64,000 nt of DNA from Pseudomonas putida (GTDB lineage Bacteria > Pseudomonadota > Gammaproteobacteria > Pseudomonadales > Pseudomonadaceae): NCBI GenBank assembly GCA_029953615.1, contig CP124529.1, positions 4,526,501 to 4,590,500 on the forward strand. The letters run 5' to 3'. A program made the translations under genes and the position numbers. Numbering within the stretch: position 1 is the first letter of the stretch; each line of letters opens with the position of its first letter. The notes beneath the pieces were generated by a model. It was not told where the DNA came from. It did not search any database and saw only the letters and a list, made by a program, of their open reading frames with translations. This document shows positions 34,010 through 44,490 of the stretch, one piece after another.

Positions 34010-34348
34010 TCAGAACCTGGCAGTGCTCACCGTGATGTAGCCCTTGTCCGCCAGGGCGATGCGTATCACCGTCTCGTCCGCCGGTGCCTTGCGGTTGCGC
34101 TTGATGCGCACGCCTTCCACCGCAGCCGCTTTCATCTGCTCGGAAATGGCCCGCCCGTTCGGGTCGAAGAACACTTCGCTGGCCAGCAACTCGATACGCT
34201 CGATCAGTTGCCGGGAGCGTTCATCGGTAGCGCAGAAGAACATCACCCCCGACAGGTGCGGGTCGTCATCGGGGTTGTTCATGTCATGGGCCAGCAGTTC
34301 GCGCAGGGTACTGCGCAATTCGGCGGTGGGGCGGGCGTACAGGTGCAT
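34010..34348 (-). CDS. Conserved hypothetical protein, 112 residues
   Basis: A small soluble alpha/beta protein (MHLYARPTAELRSTLREL start; basic stretch VRIKRNRKAPADETV near the end). No family was recognised. It is separate from neighbours and is followed by a small hairpin (GGGCCGC-AAA-GCGGCCC, 33974-33990) that may end its transcript. Confidence 0.6.
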   Translation of the reverse strand: MHLYARPTAELRSTLRELLAHDMNNPDDDPHLSGVMFFCATDERSRQLIERIELLASEVFFDPNGRAISEQMKAAAVEGVRIKRNRKAPADETVIRIALADKGYITVSTARF

Positions 34349-34490
34349 GCGGAAGCTCCTCTGGATCGCGACCTTGCGTCATCCAGTGCCGATCATGTTT
34401 TCCGGGGACAGGAGCTACAAGTAGGACGCTTCCGTGCGTCGCGTAGGAAGTTTCCGAAGATGTCGGAATGCCAGGTGTTTTCATGCGGTT

Positions 34491-34507
34491 GGGCCGCACA
34501 GCGGCCC
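34491..34507 (-). terminator. Small GC hairpin downstream of glcB
   Basis: GGGCCGC-ACA-GCGGCCC lies 10 bases past the glcB stop. There is no T-run, so it may be a weak terminator or a stability element. Confidence 0.35.
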
Positions 34508-34516
34508 TTGTCAGCA

Positions 34517-36688
34517 TCAGCGCCCGACTTCCCGCTTGAAACGCAAGCGCCAGCCATGCAGCAACGGTTCGGTATAGCCACTGGGCTGCTGCCGCCCCTT
34601 GAACACCAGTTCACGCGCAGCGCGGAAGGCATGCGATGCCTCGAAACCGGCCGCCATCGGTCGATACGCCGGGTCCCCGGCATTCTGCTGGTCGACCACG
34701 CTGGCCATGCGCTGCAAGGTCGCCTCGACCTGATCGGCATCGACCACCCCGTGATGCAGCCAGTTGGCAATGTGCTGCGCCGAAATCCGCAGGGTTGCGC
34801 GGTCTTCCATCAGGCCTACGTCATGGATATCCGGCACTTTGGAACAGCCGACCCCTTGCTCGACCCAGCGCACCACGTAACCGAGGATACCCTGGCAGTT
34901 GTTGTCCAGTTCGGCCTGGATGTCGGCTGCGCTCCAGGGCCGCTCGGTGCTGACCGGGACACTGAGCAGGTCATGCAGCAACTCGGCACGCTGGGCATTC
35001 AGGTCAATCTGCTCCAGCGTTTGCTGCACGGCCGCAACATCCACCTGATGGTAGTGCAGCGCATGCAGCGTCGCGGCTGTGGGCGAGGGTACCCAGGCCG
35101 TGTTGGCGCCGGCCCTGGGCTGGGCGACTTTCTGTTCGAGCATGGCCGCCATCAGGTCGGGCATGGCCCACATGCCTTTGCCGATCTGCGCCTTGCCGCG
35201 CAGGCCACAGGCCAGCCCCACCAGTACGTTGCTGCGCTCGTAGGCCTGGATCCAGGCGCTGCCTTTCATGTCGCCCTTGCGCAGCATGGCGCCGGCTTCC
35301 ATGGCTGTGTGCATCTCGTCGCCGGTGCGGTCGAGGAAGCCGGTGTTGATGAACACCACTCGTGACGCGGCGCTGGCGATGCAGGCCTTGAGGTTGACGC
35401 TGGTACGTCGTTCCTCGTCCATGATGCCCATCTTCAGCGTGTGTGCAGGCAGGCCGAGCAACGCTTCGACGCGGCCGAACAGCTGGTCGGCAAAGGCCAC
35501 TTCGGCGGGGCCATGCATCTTCGGCTTGACGATGTACAGGCTGCCCTCGCGGGAATTGCCGCGGCGCTTGAGGTCGTGCAGGCCGATCAGGCTGGTGACC
35601 ACGGCATCGAGGATGCCTTCCGGGATTTCCCGGCCATCGCGGTCGTGGATGGCGGGGTTGGTCATCAGGTGGCCGACGTTGCGGATGAACAGCAGCGAAC
35701 GGCCTGGCAGGGTCAGTGGCTGGCCGTCTGCGCCGTGGTAGTGGCGGTCATCGGCCAGGGTGCGGCTGAAGGTTTTGCCACCCTTGCTGACCTGCTCGCT
35801 GAGGTCGCCTTTCATCAGGCCCAGCCAGTTGCGGTAGACGTTCACCTTGTCGTCGGCGTCCACCGCGGCTACCGAGTCTTCGCAGTCGATGATGGTGGTG
35901 AGCGCAGCCTCCAGCAGGATGTCCTTGACCCCTGCCGGGTCCTGCTGGCCGATGGCGTTGGCCGGGTCGACCTGGATTTCGAAATGCAGTTGGTGATGCT
36001 GCAGCAGAATCGCCGTTGGCGTGTTCGGCTCACCTTGGTAGCCCCGCAGTTGCGTCGGGTGCCTGAGGCCGACCTGGCGACCATCCGCCAGGGTTACCTG
36101 TAGCGTGCCCTGGTCGATCGCGTAGGCCTTGGCATCATTGTGCGACCCGCCGTCGAGAGGGGCAGCGGTGTCGAGGAACTGCCTGCCATAGGCGATCACC
36201 TTGGCGCCGCGTCGCGGGTTGTAGCCCTGGCCACGTTCGGCTCCATCGGTTTCGGCGATGGCATCGGTGCCGTACAGGGCATCGTACAGCGAGCCCCAGC
36301 GGGCGTTGGCGGCGTTGAGGGCGTAACGGGCGTTGCTCAGTGGCACCACCAGTTGCGGGCCGGCCTGCACGGCGATCTCGCGGTCGACGTTGCGGGTGCT
36401 GACCTGCACGCTGGCCGGGGGCTCCACAAGGTAGCCGATGGCTTGCAGGAACTGCTGGTAGGCGGCCATGTCACGGATCGGGCCAGGGTGCTGGCGGTGC
36501 CAGTTGTCCAGTGCTGTCTGCAGGCGCTCGCGTTCGGCGAGCAGGGCGCGGTTCTGCGGCGCGAGGTCGTGGACCAGGGTGCTGAAGCCTTGCCAGAAGG
36601 AGCGGGCTTCGATGCCGGTGCCGGGGAGGACTTCGTCTTCGATGAAACGTTGCAGGGTCGGGGCGATCTGGAGTGGATGGTTTGGCAT
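34517..36688 (-). CDS. glcB: Malate synthase G
   Basis: A 723-residue enzyme at the normal length for isoform G. Conserved stretches include [44 protein letters not shown] and the C-terminal lid [14 protein letters not shown]. It condenses glyoxylate with acetyl-CoA to malate in the cytoplasm, consuming the glyoxylate made by glycolate oxidase GlcDEF. It lies downstream of glcG with a REP pair between, so part of its transcription may be separate. Confidence 0.95.
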   Translation of the reverse strand: MPNHPLQIAPTLQRFIEDEVLPGTGIEARSFWQGFSTLVHDLAPQNRALLAERERLQTALDNWHRQHPGPIRDMAAYQQFLQAIGYLVEPPASVQVSTRNVDREIAVQAGPQLVVPLSNARYALNAANARWGSLYDALYGTDAIAETDGAERGQGYNPRRGAKVIAYGRQFLDTAAPLDGGSHNDAKAYAIDQGTLQVTLADGRQVGLRHPTQLRGYQGEPNTPTAILLQHHQLHFEIQVDPANAIGQQDPAGVKDILLEAALTTIIDCEDSVAAVDADDKVNVYRNWLGLMKGDLSEQVSKGGKTFSRTLADDRHYHGADGQPLTLPGRSLLFIRNVGHLMTNPAIHDRDGREIPEGILDAVVTSLIGLHDLKRRGNSREGSLYIVKPKMHGPAEVAFADQLFGRVEALLGLPAHTLKMGIMDEERRTSVNLKACIASAASRVVFINTGFLDRTGDEMHTAMEAGAMLRKGDMKGSAWIQAYERSNVLVGLACGLRGKAQIGKGMWAMPDLMAAMLEQKVAQPRAGANTAWVPSPTAATLHALHYHQVDVAAVQQTLEQIDLNAQRAELLHDLLSVPVSTERPWSAADIQAELDNNCQGILGYVVRWVEQGVGCSKVPDIHDVGLMEDRATLRISAQHIANWLHHGVVDADQVEATLQRMASVVDQQNAGDPAYRPMAAGFEASHAFRAARELVFKGRQQPSGYTEPLLHGWRLRFKREVGR

Positions 36689-36730
36689 TGTCTGTTCGCT
36701 CGATGTTCAGTCTTCTGGAAAGTTTTTGCC

Positions 36731-36838
36731 TGTGCCGGCCTCTTCGCGGGCTTGCCCGCTCCCACAGGTACTGCACAGGTCTCACGTCTTGTGAAAGCCC
36801 TGTGGGAGCGGGCAAGCCCGCGAAGAGTCCGGTACAGG
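36731..36838. repeat. Inverted pair of REP elements
   Basis: Facing REP copies between glcG and glcB, two genes on the same strand. The hairpin could reduce read-through into glcB or stabilise the upstream message. Confidence 0.85.
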
Positions 36839-36840
36839 AC

Positions 36841-37239
36841 TCAGAGGGCAGCCGCCCCGGCCTTGGCCACCTGGGCATCCTGCTCGGACTTGACCCCGGA
36901 CACGCCGATCGCCCCCACCACCTGCCCATCCACCCGCAGCGGCACGCCACCTTCAAGACTGGTCAGCAGCGGCGCGGTGACGAAAGCGGTACGGCCGCCA
37001 TTGACCATTTCTTCGTAATCCCGCGTCTCCTTGCGCCCCAGTGCGGCGGTGCGGGCCTTTTCCATCGCGATGTAGGCACTGGCCGGCGCGCAGCCGTCCA
37101 GGCGCTCCAGGGCCAGCGGGTGGCCGCCATCGTCGACCACGGCAATGGTCACGTTCCATTGTTGCGCCTGGGCTTCCTGGCGCGCGGCGCTGAGCGCGCG
37201 GGCGACTTCGGCCTGGCCGATCACGGGCTTGTTATGCAT
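36841..37239 (-). CDS. glcG: GlcG/HbpS-family protein
   Basis: A 132-residue protein of the GlcG/HbpS family (VIGQAEVARALSAARQEAQAQQWNVTIAVVDDGGHPLALERLDG and GGVPLRVDGQVVGAIGVSGV). The family binds haem or small ligands, and GlcG is co-transcribed with glycolate oxidase in E. coli; its exact role is unclear. The start overlaps the glcF stop by 8 bases. Confidence 0.9.
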   Translation of the reverse strand: MHNKPVIGQAEVARALSAARQEAQAQQWNVTIAVVDDGGHPLALERLDGCAPASAYIAMEKARTAALGRKETRDYEEMVNGGRTAFVTAPLLTSLEGGVPLRVDGQVVGAIGVSGVKSEQDAQVAKAGAAAL

Positions 37240-38467
37240 GGTGGTTCTCCGGATTCAAGGCTGCTTCGACGATTTCGATCCAGTGCCGCACCGGTGTGCG
37301 CCCGGCCCCGTCGAGGTGGGCCTGGCAGCCGATATTGGCGGTGGCGATGACTTGCGGTTTGCCGCTTTCCAGGGCGTTCAGGCGGTTGTCGCGCAGTTGT
37401 AGCGACAGCTCAGGCTGGGTCAGCGAGTAGGTGCCCGCCGAGCCGCAGCACAGGTGGCCGTCCGGCACCTGGGTCAAGGTGAAGCCCAGGCGCGTCAGCA
37501 GCGTCTCCACCGCACCGCCCAGTTTCAGCGCGTGCTGCAGGGTGCACGGGCAATGGAACGCCAGGCGCTGTTCGGCGCACAGGCCCAGTTGTTCGACCGG
37601 CTCGTCGCGCAGCACTTCCACCAGGTCGCGGGACAGGGCGCTGACCCGTGCGGCCTTGGCGGCGTAGCGCGGGTCCTTCTCCAGCAGGTGGCCGTAGTCG
37701 CGCACGAACGCGCCGCAGCCGCTGGCGGTTTGCACGATAGCCTCGGCGCCGGCTTCGATGGCTGGCCACCAGGCATCGATATTGCGCCGTGCCCGTTGCA
37801 GGCCTTGTTCCTGGGCATTGAGGTGGTAGTCCACCGCGCCACAGCAGCCGGCCTGCCGGACCGGTACCACGCTGATGCCCAGGCGGTCCAGCAGGCGTGC
37901 GGCGGCGGCATTGGTGTTGGGTGAAAGGGCCGGTTGCACGCAACCTTCCAGCATCAGCAACCGACGCGCATGGCGCGGTGCGGGGCGTTGGCCGGGGGCG
38001 ATGACCCGCGCCGGCAGCTTGCGCTTGAGCGTGGCCGGCAACAGCGGGCGCAGGGCCTGGCCGCTGCGGGTCAAGGCCTTGAACAGCGCGGGGCGTGGCA
38101 CCACTGCTCGCAGGCCCTGGCGCAACAGGCGCTGGCCAAGCGGGCGCGGCACCTGCTGGTCGACCACGGCGCGGCCGATGTCCAGCAGGTCGTGGTACTT
38201 CACCCCGGAAGGGCAGGTGGTTTCACAGTTGCGGCAGGTCAGGCAGCGATCCAGGTGCAACTGGGTGCTGGCGGTGATCGGCGCGCCTTCGAGCATCTGC
38301 TTGATCAGGTAGATGCGCCCGCGTGGGCCGTCCAGTTCATCGCCCAGCAGCTGGTAGGTGGGGCAGGTGGCGGTGCAGAAGCCACAGTGCACGCAGGAGC
38401 GCAGGATGCTTTCGGCCTCGTCGGCGCGGGCCAGGTGCCGGGCGGTTTCGCTCAGGTTGGTTTGCAT
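37232..38467 (-). CDS. glcF: Glycolate oxidase iron-sulfur subunit
   Basis: A 411-residue protein with two [4Fe-4S] clusters: Cys25, 28, 31, 35 (CVHCGFCTATC) and Cys75, 78, 81, 85 (CLTCRNCETTC). Two CCG-type domains follow (AGCCGAVDYH and LCCGSAGTYS). It carries electrons from GlcD/GlcE towards the respiratory chain at the inner membrane. It lies between glcE and glcG, all on the minus strand. Confidence 0.94.
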   Translation of the reverse strand: MQTNLSETARHLARADEAESILRSCVHCGFCTATCPTYQLLGDELDGPRGRIYLIKQMLEGAPITASTQLHLDRCLTCRNCETTCPSGVKYHDLLDIGRAVVDQQVPRPLGQRLLRQGLRAVVPRPALFKALTRSGQALRPLLPATLKRKLPARVIAPGQRPAPRHARRLLMLEGCVQPALSPNTNAAAARLLDRLGISVVPVRQAGCCGAVDYHLNAQEQGLQRARRNIDAWWPAIEAGAEAIVQTASGCGAFVRDYGHLLEKDPRYAAKAARVSALSRDLVEVLRDEPVEQLGLCAEQRLAFHCPCTLQHALKLGGAVETLLTRLGFTLTQVPDGHLCCGSAGTYSLTQPELSLQLRDNRLNALESGKPQVIATANIGCQAHLDGAGRTPVRHWIEIVEAALNPENHHA

Positions 38468-38476
38468 GGTCTGGCC

Positions 38477-39529
38477 TCACAGGTCCGGGTACAGGCGACC
38501 AGGGTTGAACACCCCCTGGGGATCGAGTTGCTGCTTGAGCGCACGGTGGTAGCGCATCAACGCGGCGGGCAGCGGCGGGCTGCTGGCAGCGCCAGGGGCA
38601 TGGCAGGTGGCGTGGCCACCGACCTTTGCGACCTGCTCGCGAATGTCCTGCGCCGGTGCCGTGGACTTGAGCCAGCGCTGGGCGCCACCCCAGTCGATCA
38701 GTTGCTGGCCGGGCAGGTCCAGCTCGCCGGTGGCAGGGGGCACGGACAAGCGCCACAGCGGTGCCGGGGCAGCAAAGAACGCTAGGCGCTGCTCGCGCAG
38801 GTCGCTCCAGAAGCTGCTGTCCAGTGTCTCGCCGCCCAGGCGCTGGCGCGCCGATTGTACCGAGCCTTCGCCGCCTTCCAGGCGCAGGTACAGCGCGTCG
38901 CCGTCGTGGCAGGCCGCGCTGATCGGCAGCGGCTGCTGGCCCCATTCGGCCAGCTCCGCCAACGCCTGGTGGCGGCCCATCGGCAGGCGCAGGCTGAGGC
39001 ACTGGCGCGGGCGCGGCAGTACTTTCAGCGACACTTCGGTGAGCAACCCGAGGCAGCCGAAGCTGCCCGCCATCAGCCGCGACACGTCATAGCCCGCGAC
39101 GTTCTTCATCACTTCGCCACCAAAGCGCAGCAGCTTGCCGTGGCCGGTGATCACCCGCGTGCCCAGCACATAGTCGCGTACCGACCCGGCCCAGGGCCGC
39201 CGTGGCCCCGACAGCCCGGCTGCGACCATGCCACCCAGAGTGGCGTCGGGGCCCAGGTGCGGTGGTTCGCAGGGCAGCATCTGGCCAGCTTCGTGCAGTG
39301 CCGCCTCGATCTCGCGCAGCGGTGTACCGGCGCGGGCAGTCAGCACCAGTTCGGTCGGGTCGTAACTGACGATGCCACGGTGGCTGCGAGTGTCGAGCAC
39401 CTCGCCGGCCACCGGGCAGCCGAGCATGGCCTTGCTGTTGCCGCCCTGGATACGCAGTGGCGTGGCCTGGTTCAGCGCCTGGTTGACCTGCTCCAGCAGG
39501 GCCTGGCTGATATCGCGGTCCATGCTCAT
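38477..39529 (-). CDS. glcE: Glycolate oxidase FAD-binding subunit GlcE
   Basis: A 350-residue FAD-binding type 4 protein, shorter than GlcD. Marks are IQGGNSKAMLG, the FAD loop GTPLREIEAAL with GPDATLGGMVAAGLSGP, and the C-terminal QLDPQGVFNPGRL. It forms the glycolate oxidase complex with GlcD and GlcF. The start overlaps the glcD stop (ATGA); an ATG two codons later is also possible. Confidence 0.93.
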   Translation of the reverse strand: MSMDRDISQALLEQVNQALNQATPLRIQGGNSKAMLGCPVAGEVLDTRSHRGIVSYDPTELVLTARAGTPLREIEAALHEAGQMLPCEPPHLGPDATLGGMVAAGLSGPRRPWAGSVRDYVLGTRVITGHGKLLRFGGEVMKNVAGYDVSRLMAGSFGCLGLLTEVSLKVLPRPRQCLSLRLPMGRHQALAELAEWGQQPLPISAACHDGDALYLRLEGGEGSVQSARQRLGGETLDSSFWSDLREQRLAFFAAPAPLWRLSVPPATGELDLPGQQLIDWGGAQRWLKSTAPAQDIREQVAKVGGHATCHAPGAASSPPLPAALMRYHRALKQQLDPQGVFNPGRLYPDL

Positions 39530-41028
39530 CAGAAACGCTCCAGTTCGGGAAAGGGCAGTTGCCCATGGTGCACGTGCATGGCGCCGAATTCGGCGCAGCG
39601 GTGCAGGGTGGGGATGTTCTTGCCGGGGTTGAGCAGGCCCTGCGGGTCGAAGGCGGCCTTGACCGCATGGAACAGGGTGATTTCGTCGCTGTTGAATTGT
39701 GCGCACATCTGGTTGATCTTCTCGCGCCCCACGCCGTGCTCGCCGGTGATGCTGCCGCCCACGGCCACGCACAGTTCGAGGATCTTGCCGCCGATGGCTT
39801 CGGCACGTTCCAGCTCGCCAGGCAGGTTGGCATCGAACAGGATCAACGGGTGCATGTTGCCGTCGCCGGCGTGGAACACGTTGGCCACGCGCAGGCCGTA
39901 TTCGTTGGAAAGTTCGCTGATGCCCTTGAGCACCCGCGGCAGTTCGCGACGCGGGATGGTGCCGTCCATGCAGTAGTAGTCCGGGGAAATGCGCCCCACC
40001 GCCGGGAAGGCATTCTTGCGCCCGGCCCAGAAGCGCACGCGCTCGGCCTCGTCGCAGGCTAGTCGCACATCACGCGCGCCGGCCTGGGCCAGCACGGCGG
40101 CGACCCGTTCGCAGTCGTCGTGCACATCAGCCTCGACACCATCCAGCTCGCACAGCAGGATGGCCGCCGCGTCCACCGGGTAGCCGGCATGGATGAAGTC
40201 CTCGGCGGCGCGGATCGCCAGGTTGTCCATCATTTCCAGGCCGCCGGGGATGATCCCGGCAGCGATGATCTCGGCCACTGCCCGGCCGGCGTCCTCGACA
40301 CTGTCGAAACTGGCCAGCAGCACCCGCGCCACCTGGGGTTTGGGCAGCAATTTGACGGTGACTTCGGTGACGATGCCGAGCATGCCTTCGGAGCCGGTGA
40401 ACAGTGCCAGCAGGTCGAAACCAGGGCTGTCCAGCGCATCGCTGCCGAGCGTCAGGCGCTCGCCCTCGACCGTGAGGATTTCCACCTTGAGCAGGTTGTG
40501 CACGGTCAGGCCGTACTTGAGGCAGTGCACGCCACCGGCGTTCTCGGCGACATTACCGCCGATGGAGCAGGCGATTTGCGAGGACGGGTCCGGCGCGTAG
40601 TACAAGCCGTGGGGCGCGGCCGCCTGGGAGATGGCCAGGTTGCGCACGCCGGGTTGCACACGGGCGAAGCGGCCCTGCGGGTTGACTTCGAGAATGCGGT
40701 TGAAGCGCGCCATCACCAGCAGGATGCCTTTGGCCAGTGGCAGGGCGCCGCCCGACAGGCCGGTACCGGCGCCGCGTGCCACCACCGGCACGCCACGCTG
40801 GTGGCAGAGCCTGAGTAGCGTCTGTACCTGTTCAAGGCGCTCGGGCAATACCACCAGCAGCGGCACCGTGCGATAGGCCGAAAGGCCGTCGCACTCATAG
40901 GGCTTGAGGTCTTCCTCGCGGTGCAGGATCTCGAGGTCCGGCAGGGCATTGCGCAGCGCCTGCAGCAGCGCCGCTCGGTCCACATCGGGCAGCGCGCCAT
41001 CGACGCGTTCGTCGTACAGGATATTCAT
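39529..41028 (-). CDS. glcD: Glycolate oxidase catalytic subunit GlcD
   Basis: A 499-residue FAD-linked oxidase: FAD-binding domain with VPVVARGAGTGLSGGALP and IACSIGGNVAENAGGVHCLKYG, and the C-terminal FAD-oxidase domain with HAGDGNMHPLILFD and GEHGVGREKINQM. It oxidises glycolate (and D-lactate less well) to glyoxylate. First gene of glcDEFG. The ATG (MNILYDER) was preferred; a TTG five codons upstream is possible. Confidence 0.94.
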   Translation of the reverse strand: MNILYDERVDGALPDVDRAALLQALRNALPDLEILHREEDLKPYECDGLSAYRTVPLLVVLPERLEQVQTLLRLCHQRGVPVVARGAGTGLSGGALPLAKGILLVMARFNRILEVNPQGRFARVQPGVRNLAISQAAAPHGLYYAPDPSSQIACSIGGNVAENAGGVHCLKYGLTVHNLLKVEILTVEGERLTLGSDALDSPGFDLLALFTGSEGMLGIVTEVTVKLLPKPQVARVLLASFDSVEDAGRAVAEIIAAGIIPGGLEMMDNLAIRAAEDFIHAGYPVDAAAILLCELDGVEADVHDDCERVAAVLAQAGARDVRLACDEAERVRFWAGRKNAFPAVGRISPDYYCMDGTIPRRELPRVLKGISELSNEYGLRVANVFHAGDGNMHPLILFDANLPGELERAEAIGGKILELCVAVGGSITGEHGVGREKINQMCAQFNSDEITLFHAVKAAFDPQGLLNPGKNIPTLHRCAEFGAMHVHHGQLPFPELERF

Positions 41029-41120
41029 CGGCTTACTCGGCAACGGTTCTTGTTGTGGTTGGCGAAGCGCTCACCCTTGCAGCCTGCGCGTGGCAGCGGC
41101 CGCGGTCGAGTATGAAAGGA

Positions 41121-41208
41121 ACTGGTCCTACCAGTTTTTGCCGAAGGTACTGGTTATTGACTGCTACGCCCGGCTAGATTGAGGCAGGTGGTTCAAGTGG
41201 TCCTACCA
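41121..41208. promoter_or_regulatory. Pair of GlcC operators in the glcD-glcC divergent region
   Basis: The 11-base palindrome TGGTCCTACCA occurs twice, at 41123-41133 (inside the longer ACTGGTCCTACCAGT) and 41198-41208, 75 bases apart from start to start. TGGT-N3-ACCA is the typical site of FadR-subfamily GntR regulators such as GlcC, LldR and PdhR. One copy lies towards glcD and the other just before the glcC start, fitting activation of glc and autoregulation. Confidence 0.75.
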
Positions 41209-41223
41209 GCAAGAGGGTACGCA

Positions 41224-41988
41224 GTGGGTACTGAAGGCAAGGCCAAGGTCGCCGACCAGGTGGCCGAACGGGTCGAGCGGCTGATCGTCGAAGGGGTGCT
41301 CAAGGTGGGCCAGGCCCTGCCGTCGGAGCGACGCCTGGTGGAGAAGCTGGGCTGTTCGCGCTCGGCGCTGCGTGAAGGCCTGCGCATACTGCGCGGGCGC
41401 GGCATCATCGACACCGAGCAAGGGCGCGGCTCGTTCGTCGCCGACCTGACGGGGCAGGCGGGCGTCACGCCGTTGATGCACCTGTTCAGCTCGCAGCCGC
41501 GCACGTTGTTCGACCTGTTGGAGGTGCGGGCGTTGCTGGAGGCCGAGTCGGCGCGCCTGGCAGCGTTGCGGGCTACCGAGGTTGACCGTTTGCTGATCCG
41601 TCGGCGTTATGAAGAAATGCTGGCTGCGCACGAAGCACCTGAAGCGATCGATGCCCGTGAACATGCCCGCCGCGACCATGCCTTTCACCGGGCGATCAGC
41701 GAGGCGTCGCACAACCCGGTGCTGGTGCATACCTTGCAATCGCTCAGTGACCTGACCTTGAGCACGGTGTTCGCCTCGGTCAACAACCTGTATTGCCGGC
41801 CGGCACAGAAGCGCCAGATCGACCGGCACCATGCGCGGTTGTATCACGCGGTGATGGAGCAGTTGCCCGAGCAGGCGCAGCGGGCGGCGCGCGAGCATAT
41901 CAACGGGATTCGCGACAGCTTGCGGGAGATAGAGCAGGAAGAGCAGCGGCTGGTGCGAGCGACCATGCGCATGGATGGCTGGGGTTGA
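41224..41988 (+). CDS. glcC: GlcC, GntR-family regulator of glycolate use
   Basis: A 254-residue FadR-subfamily regulator: winged helix with LPSERRLVEKLGCSRSALREGLRILRGRGII, and an FCD ligand-binding domain with metal-binding histidines (RRDHAFHRAISEASHNPVL and HHARLYHAV). It would respond to glycolate and activate glcDEFG-glcB. GTG start, chosen because AGAGGG lies 6 bases upstream and the longer frame would cover an operator. Confidence 0.9.
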   Translation: MGTEGKAKVADQVAERVERLIVEGVLKVGQALPSERRLVEKLGCSRSALREGLRILRGRGIIDTEQGRGSFVADLTGQAGVTPLMHLFSSQPRTLFDLLEVRALLEAESARLAALRATEVDRLLIRRRYEEMLAAHEAPEAIDAREHARRDHAFHRAISEASHNPVLVHTLQSLSDLTLSTVFASVNNLYCRPAQKRQIDRHHARLYHAVMEQLPEQAQRAAREHINGIRDSLREIEQEEQRLVRATMRMDGWG

Positions 41989-41995
41989 GGTTTTG

Positions 41996-42105
41996 CCTGT
42001 GCCGGCCTCTTCGCGGGCTTGCCCGCTCCCACAGGGACCGCACCGGGTCTGATGCCTGTGCACTACCTGTGGGAGCGGGCAAGCCCGCGAAGAGGCCGGT
42101 GCAGG
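41996..42105. repeat. Inverted pair of REP elements
   Basis: Facing REP copies (GCCGGCCTCTTCGCGGGC left, inverse right) between the convergent glcC and DUF2388 genes. Confidence 0.85.
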
Positions 42106-42115
42106 ATTACCTCAA

Positions 42116-42433
42116 TCAATGATCGGCTATGCGGTCATCCTGCGAGAGGAGGGCCCGGGCCAGTTCTTCATCATTGGCCTGCAGGCCAGGGTTGTCCTTG
42201 CGGGCTTGTTCCAGCGCCGACTCCACATAGGCGCCACGGATTGCACCACCGCTGGCGACGTAAGCCGAAAGCTCGTCACGCGCCGGGATGATCCGTTTGT
42301 CGTCCTTGAAGGTCGAATAAAGCGAGGCGGAAACACCGGCCGAGGTTGCGACGTCGCCTGCGTCGACGTCAGCCAGGGCAGCACCGGCAGGCAGCAGGAG
42401 CAGCAGCGCAGGGGCGAGGAGTAGGTGGCGCAT
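42116..42433 (-). CDS. DUF2388 family exported protein
   Basis: A 105-residue protein with a signal peptide (MRHLLLAPALLLLLPAGAALA) and a mature part with TSAGVSASLYSTFKDDKRIIPARDELSAYVASGGAIRGAYVESAL, which matches the Pseudomonas DUF2388 family. It is probably periplasmic. Function is not known. RBS GGAG lies 8 bases before the ATG. Confidence 0.8.
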   Translation of the reverse strand: MRHLLLAPALLLLLPAGAALADVDAGDVATSAGVSASLYSTFKDDKRIIPARDELSAYVASGGAIRGAYVESALEQARKDNPGLQANDEELARALLSQDDRIADH

Positions 42434-42611
42434 GGTGTGTTCTCCAGTAGCGTGAAGCCCAAGTAATTGAACCACTCAGTGTTTAAGAAAGCGCAGGTGG
42501 GGTGGTAGTTCCCTTGTTCGTCGCGGCAGCAGGCATTGACCATGTCGAGCCGGGCGTGATCTGCTCGGGCTGATGGCCCAATCATTCAATGGATACTGAA
42601 GGTTCTCACCC

Positions 42612-43238
42612 ATGCCCGACTACAAGCTGCATTGTTTCGCCGAATCCGGTAACGCCTACAAGGCGGCGCTCATGCTCGAACTCACCGGCCAGGACTGGCA
42701 GCCGGTGTTCGTCGATTTCTTCAATGGCCAGACGCGCGGACAAGCCTGGCGCGACGAAGTGAACGAGCAGGGTGAGGTACCGGTGCTGGAACACGCCGGT
42801 AAATCCTTCACTCAGTCTGCGCTGATTCTCGATTACCTCGCGGAGCAAACCGGGCAGTTCGGCCCCCGCGACGATGACGAAAAGCGCGAGATCTGGCGCT
42901 GGATGCTGTTCGACAACCACAAGTTCACCAGTTACTACGCGGCCCTGCGCTTTCTGTTCTGCCTGAAGAAGACCGGTGAAACGGACGTGACCCGGTTCCT
43001 GCGTGATCGTGCCACGGCGGCCTACCGTATTGTCGACGCGCACCTGGCAAAGACGCCGTTCATGGTCGGTGGCCGGCTGACTATTGCTGACCTGTCGCTG
43101 GCGGGGTATGTGTTCATGCCGGAGGACACTGGCATTGCGTTGGCGCAGTTCACCCACATCGAGGCATGGAAGGCGCGGATCCAGGCGTTGCCAGGGTGGA
43201 AGCACCCGTATGAGTTGATGCCGCGCACGGCCTCCTGA
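42612..43238 (+). CDS. Glutathione S-transferase
   Basis: A 208-residue GST with a thioredoxin-like N-terminal domain (LHCFAESGNAYKAALMLELTG; glutathione motif EVPVLEHAGKSFTQSALILDYLAE with the cis-Pro) and an all-helical C-terminal domain (GRLTIADLSLAGYVFM). The substrate cannot be told. It stands alone. Confidence 0.9.
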   Translation: MPDYKLHCFAESGNAYKAALMLELTGQDWQPVFVDFFNGQTRGQAWRDEVNEQGEVPVLEHAGKSFTQSALILDYLAEQTGQFGPRDDDEKREIWRWMLFDNHKFTSYYAALRFLFCLKKTGETDVTRFLRDRATAAYRIVDAHLAKTPFMVGGRLTIADLSLAGYVFMPEDTGIALAQFTHIEAWKARIQALPGWKHPYELMPRTAS

Positions 43239-43258
43239 CCCATCCGAGCAATTTGGCT

Positions 43259-43370
43259 GCCTGTGCCGGCCTCTTCGCGGGCACGCCCGCTCCCACAGGT
43301 ATCGCGCCGCTTTCAAGGTTGGCGCGGCACCTGTGGGAGCGGGCGTGCCCGCGAAGAGGCCCGAACAGGC
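43259..43370. repeat. Inverted pair of REP elements
   Basis: Facing REP copies with CACGCCCGCTCCCACAGG and inverse, between the convergent GST and sfnR genes. Confidence 0.85.
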
Positions 43371-43380
43371 CATACACCCT

Positions 43381-44481
<1,101 letters not shown>

Positions 44482-44490
44482 GGGCAATCC

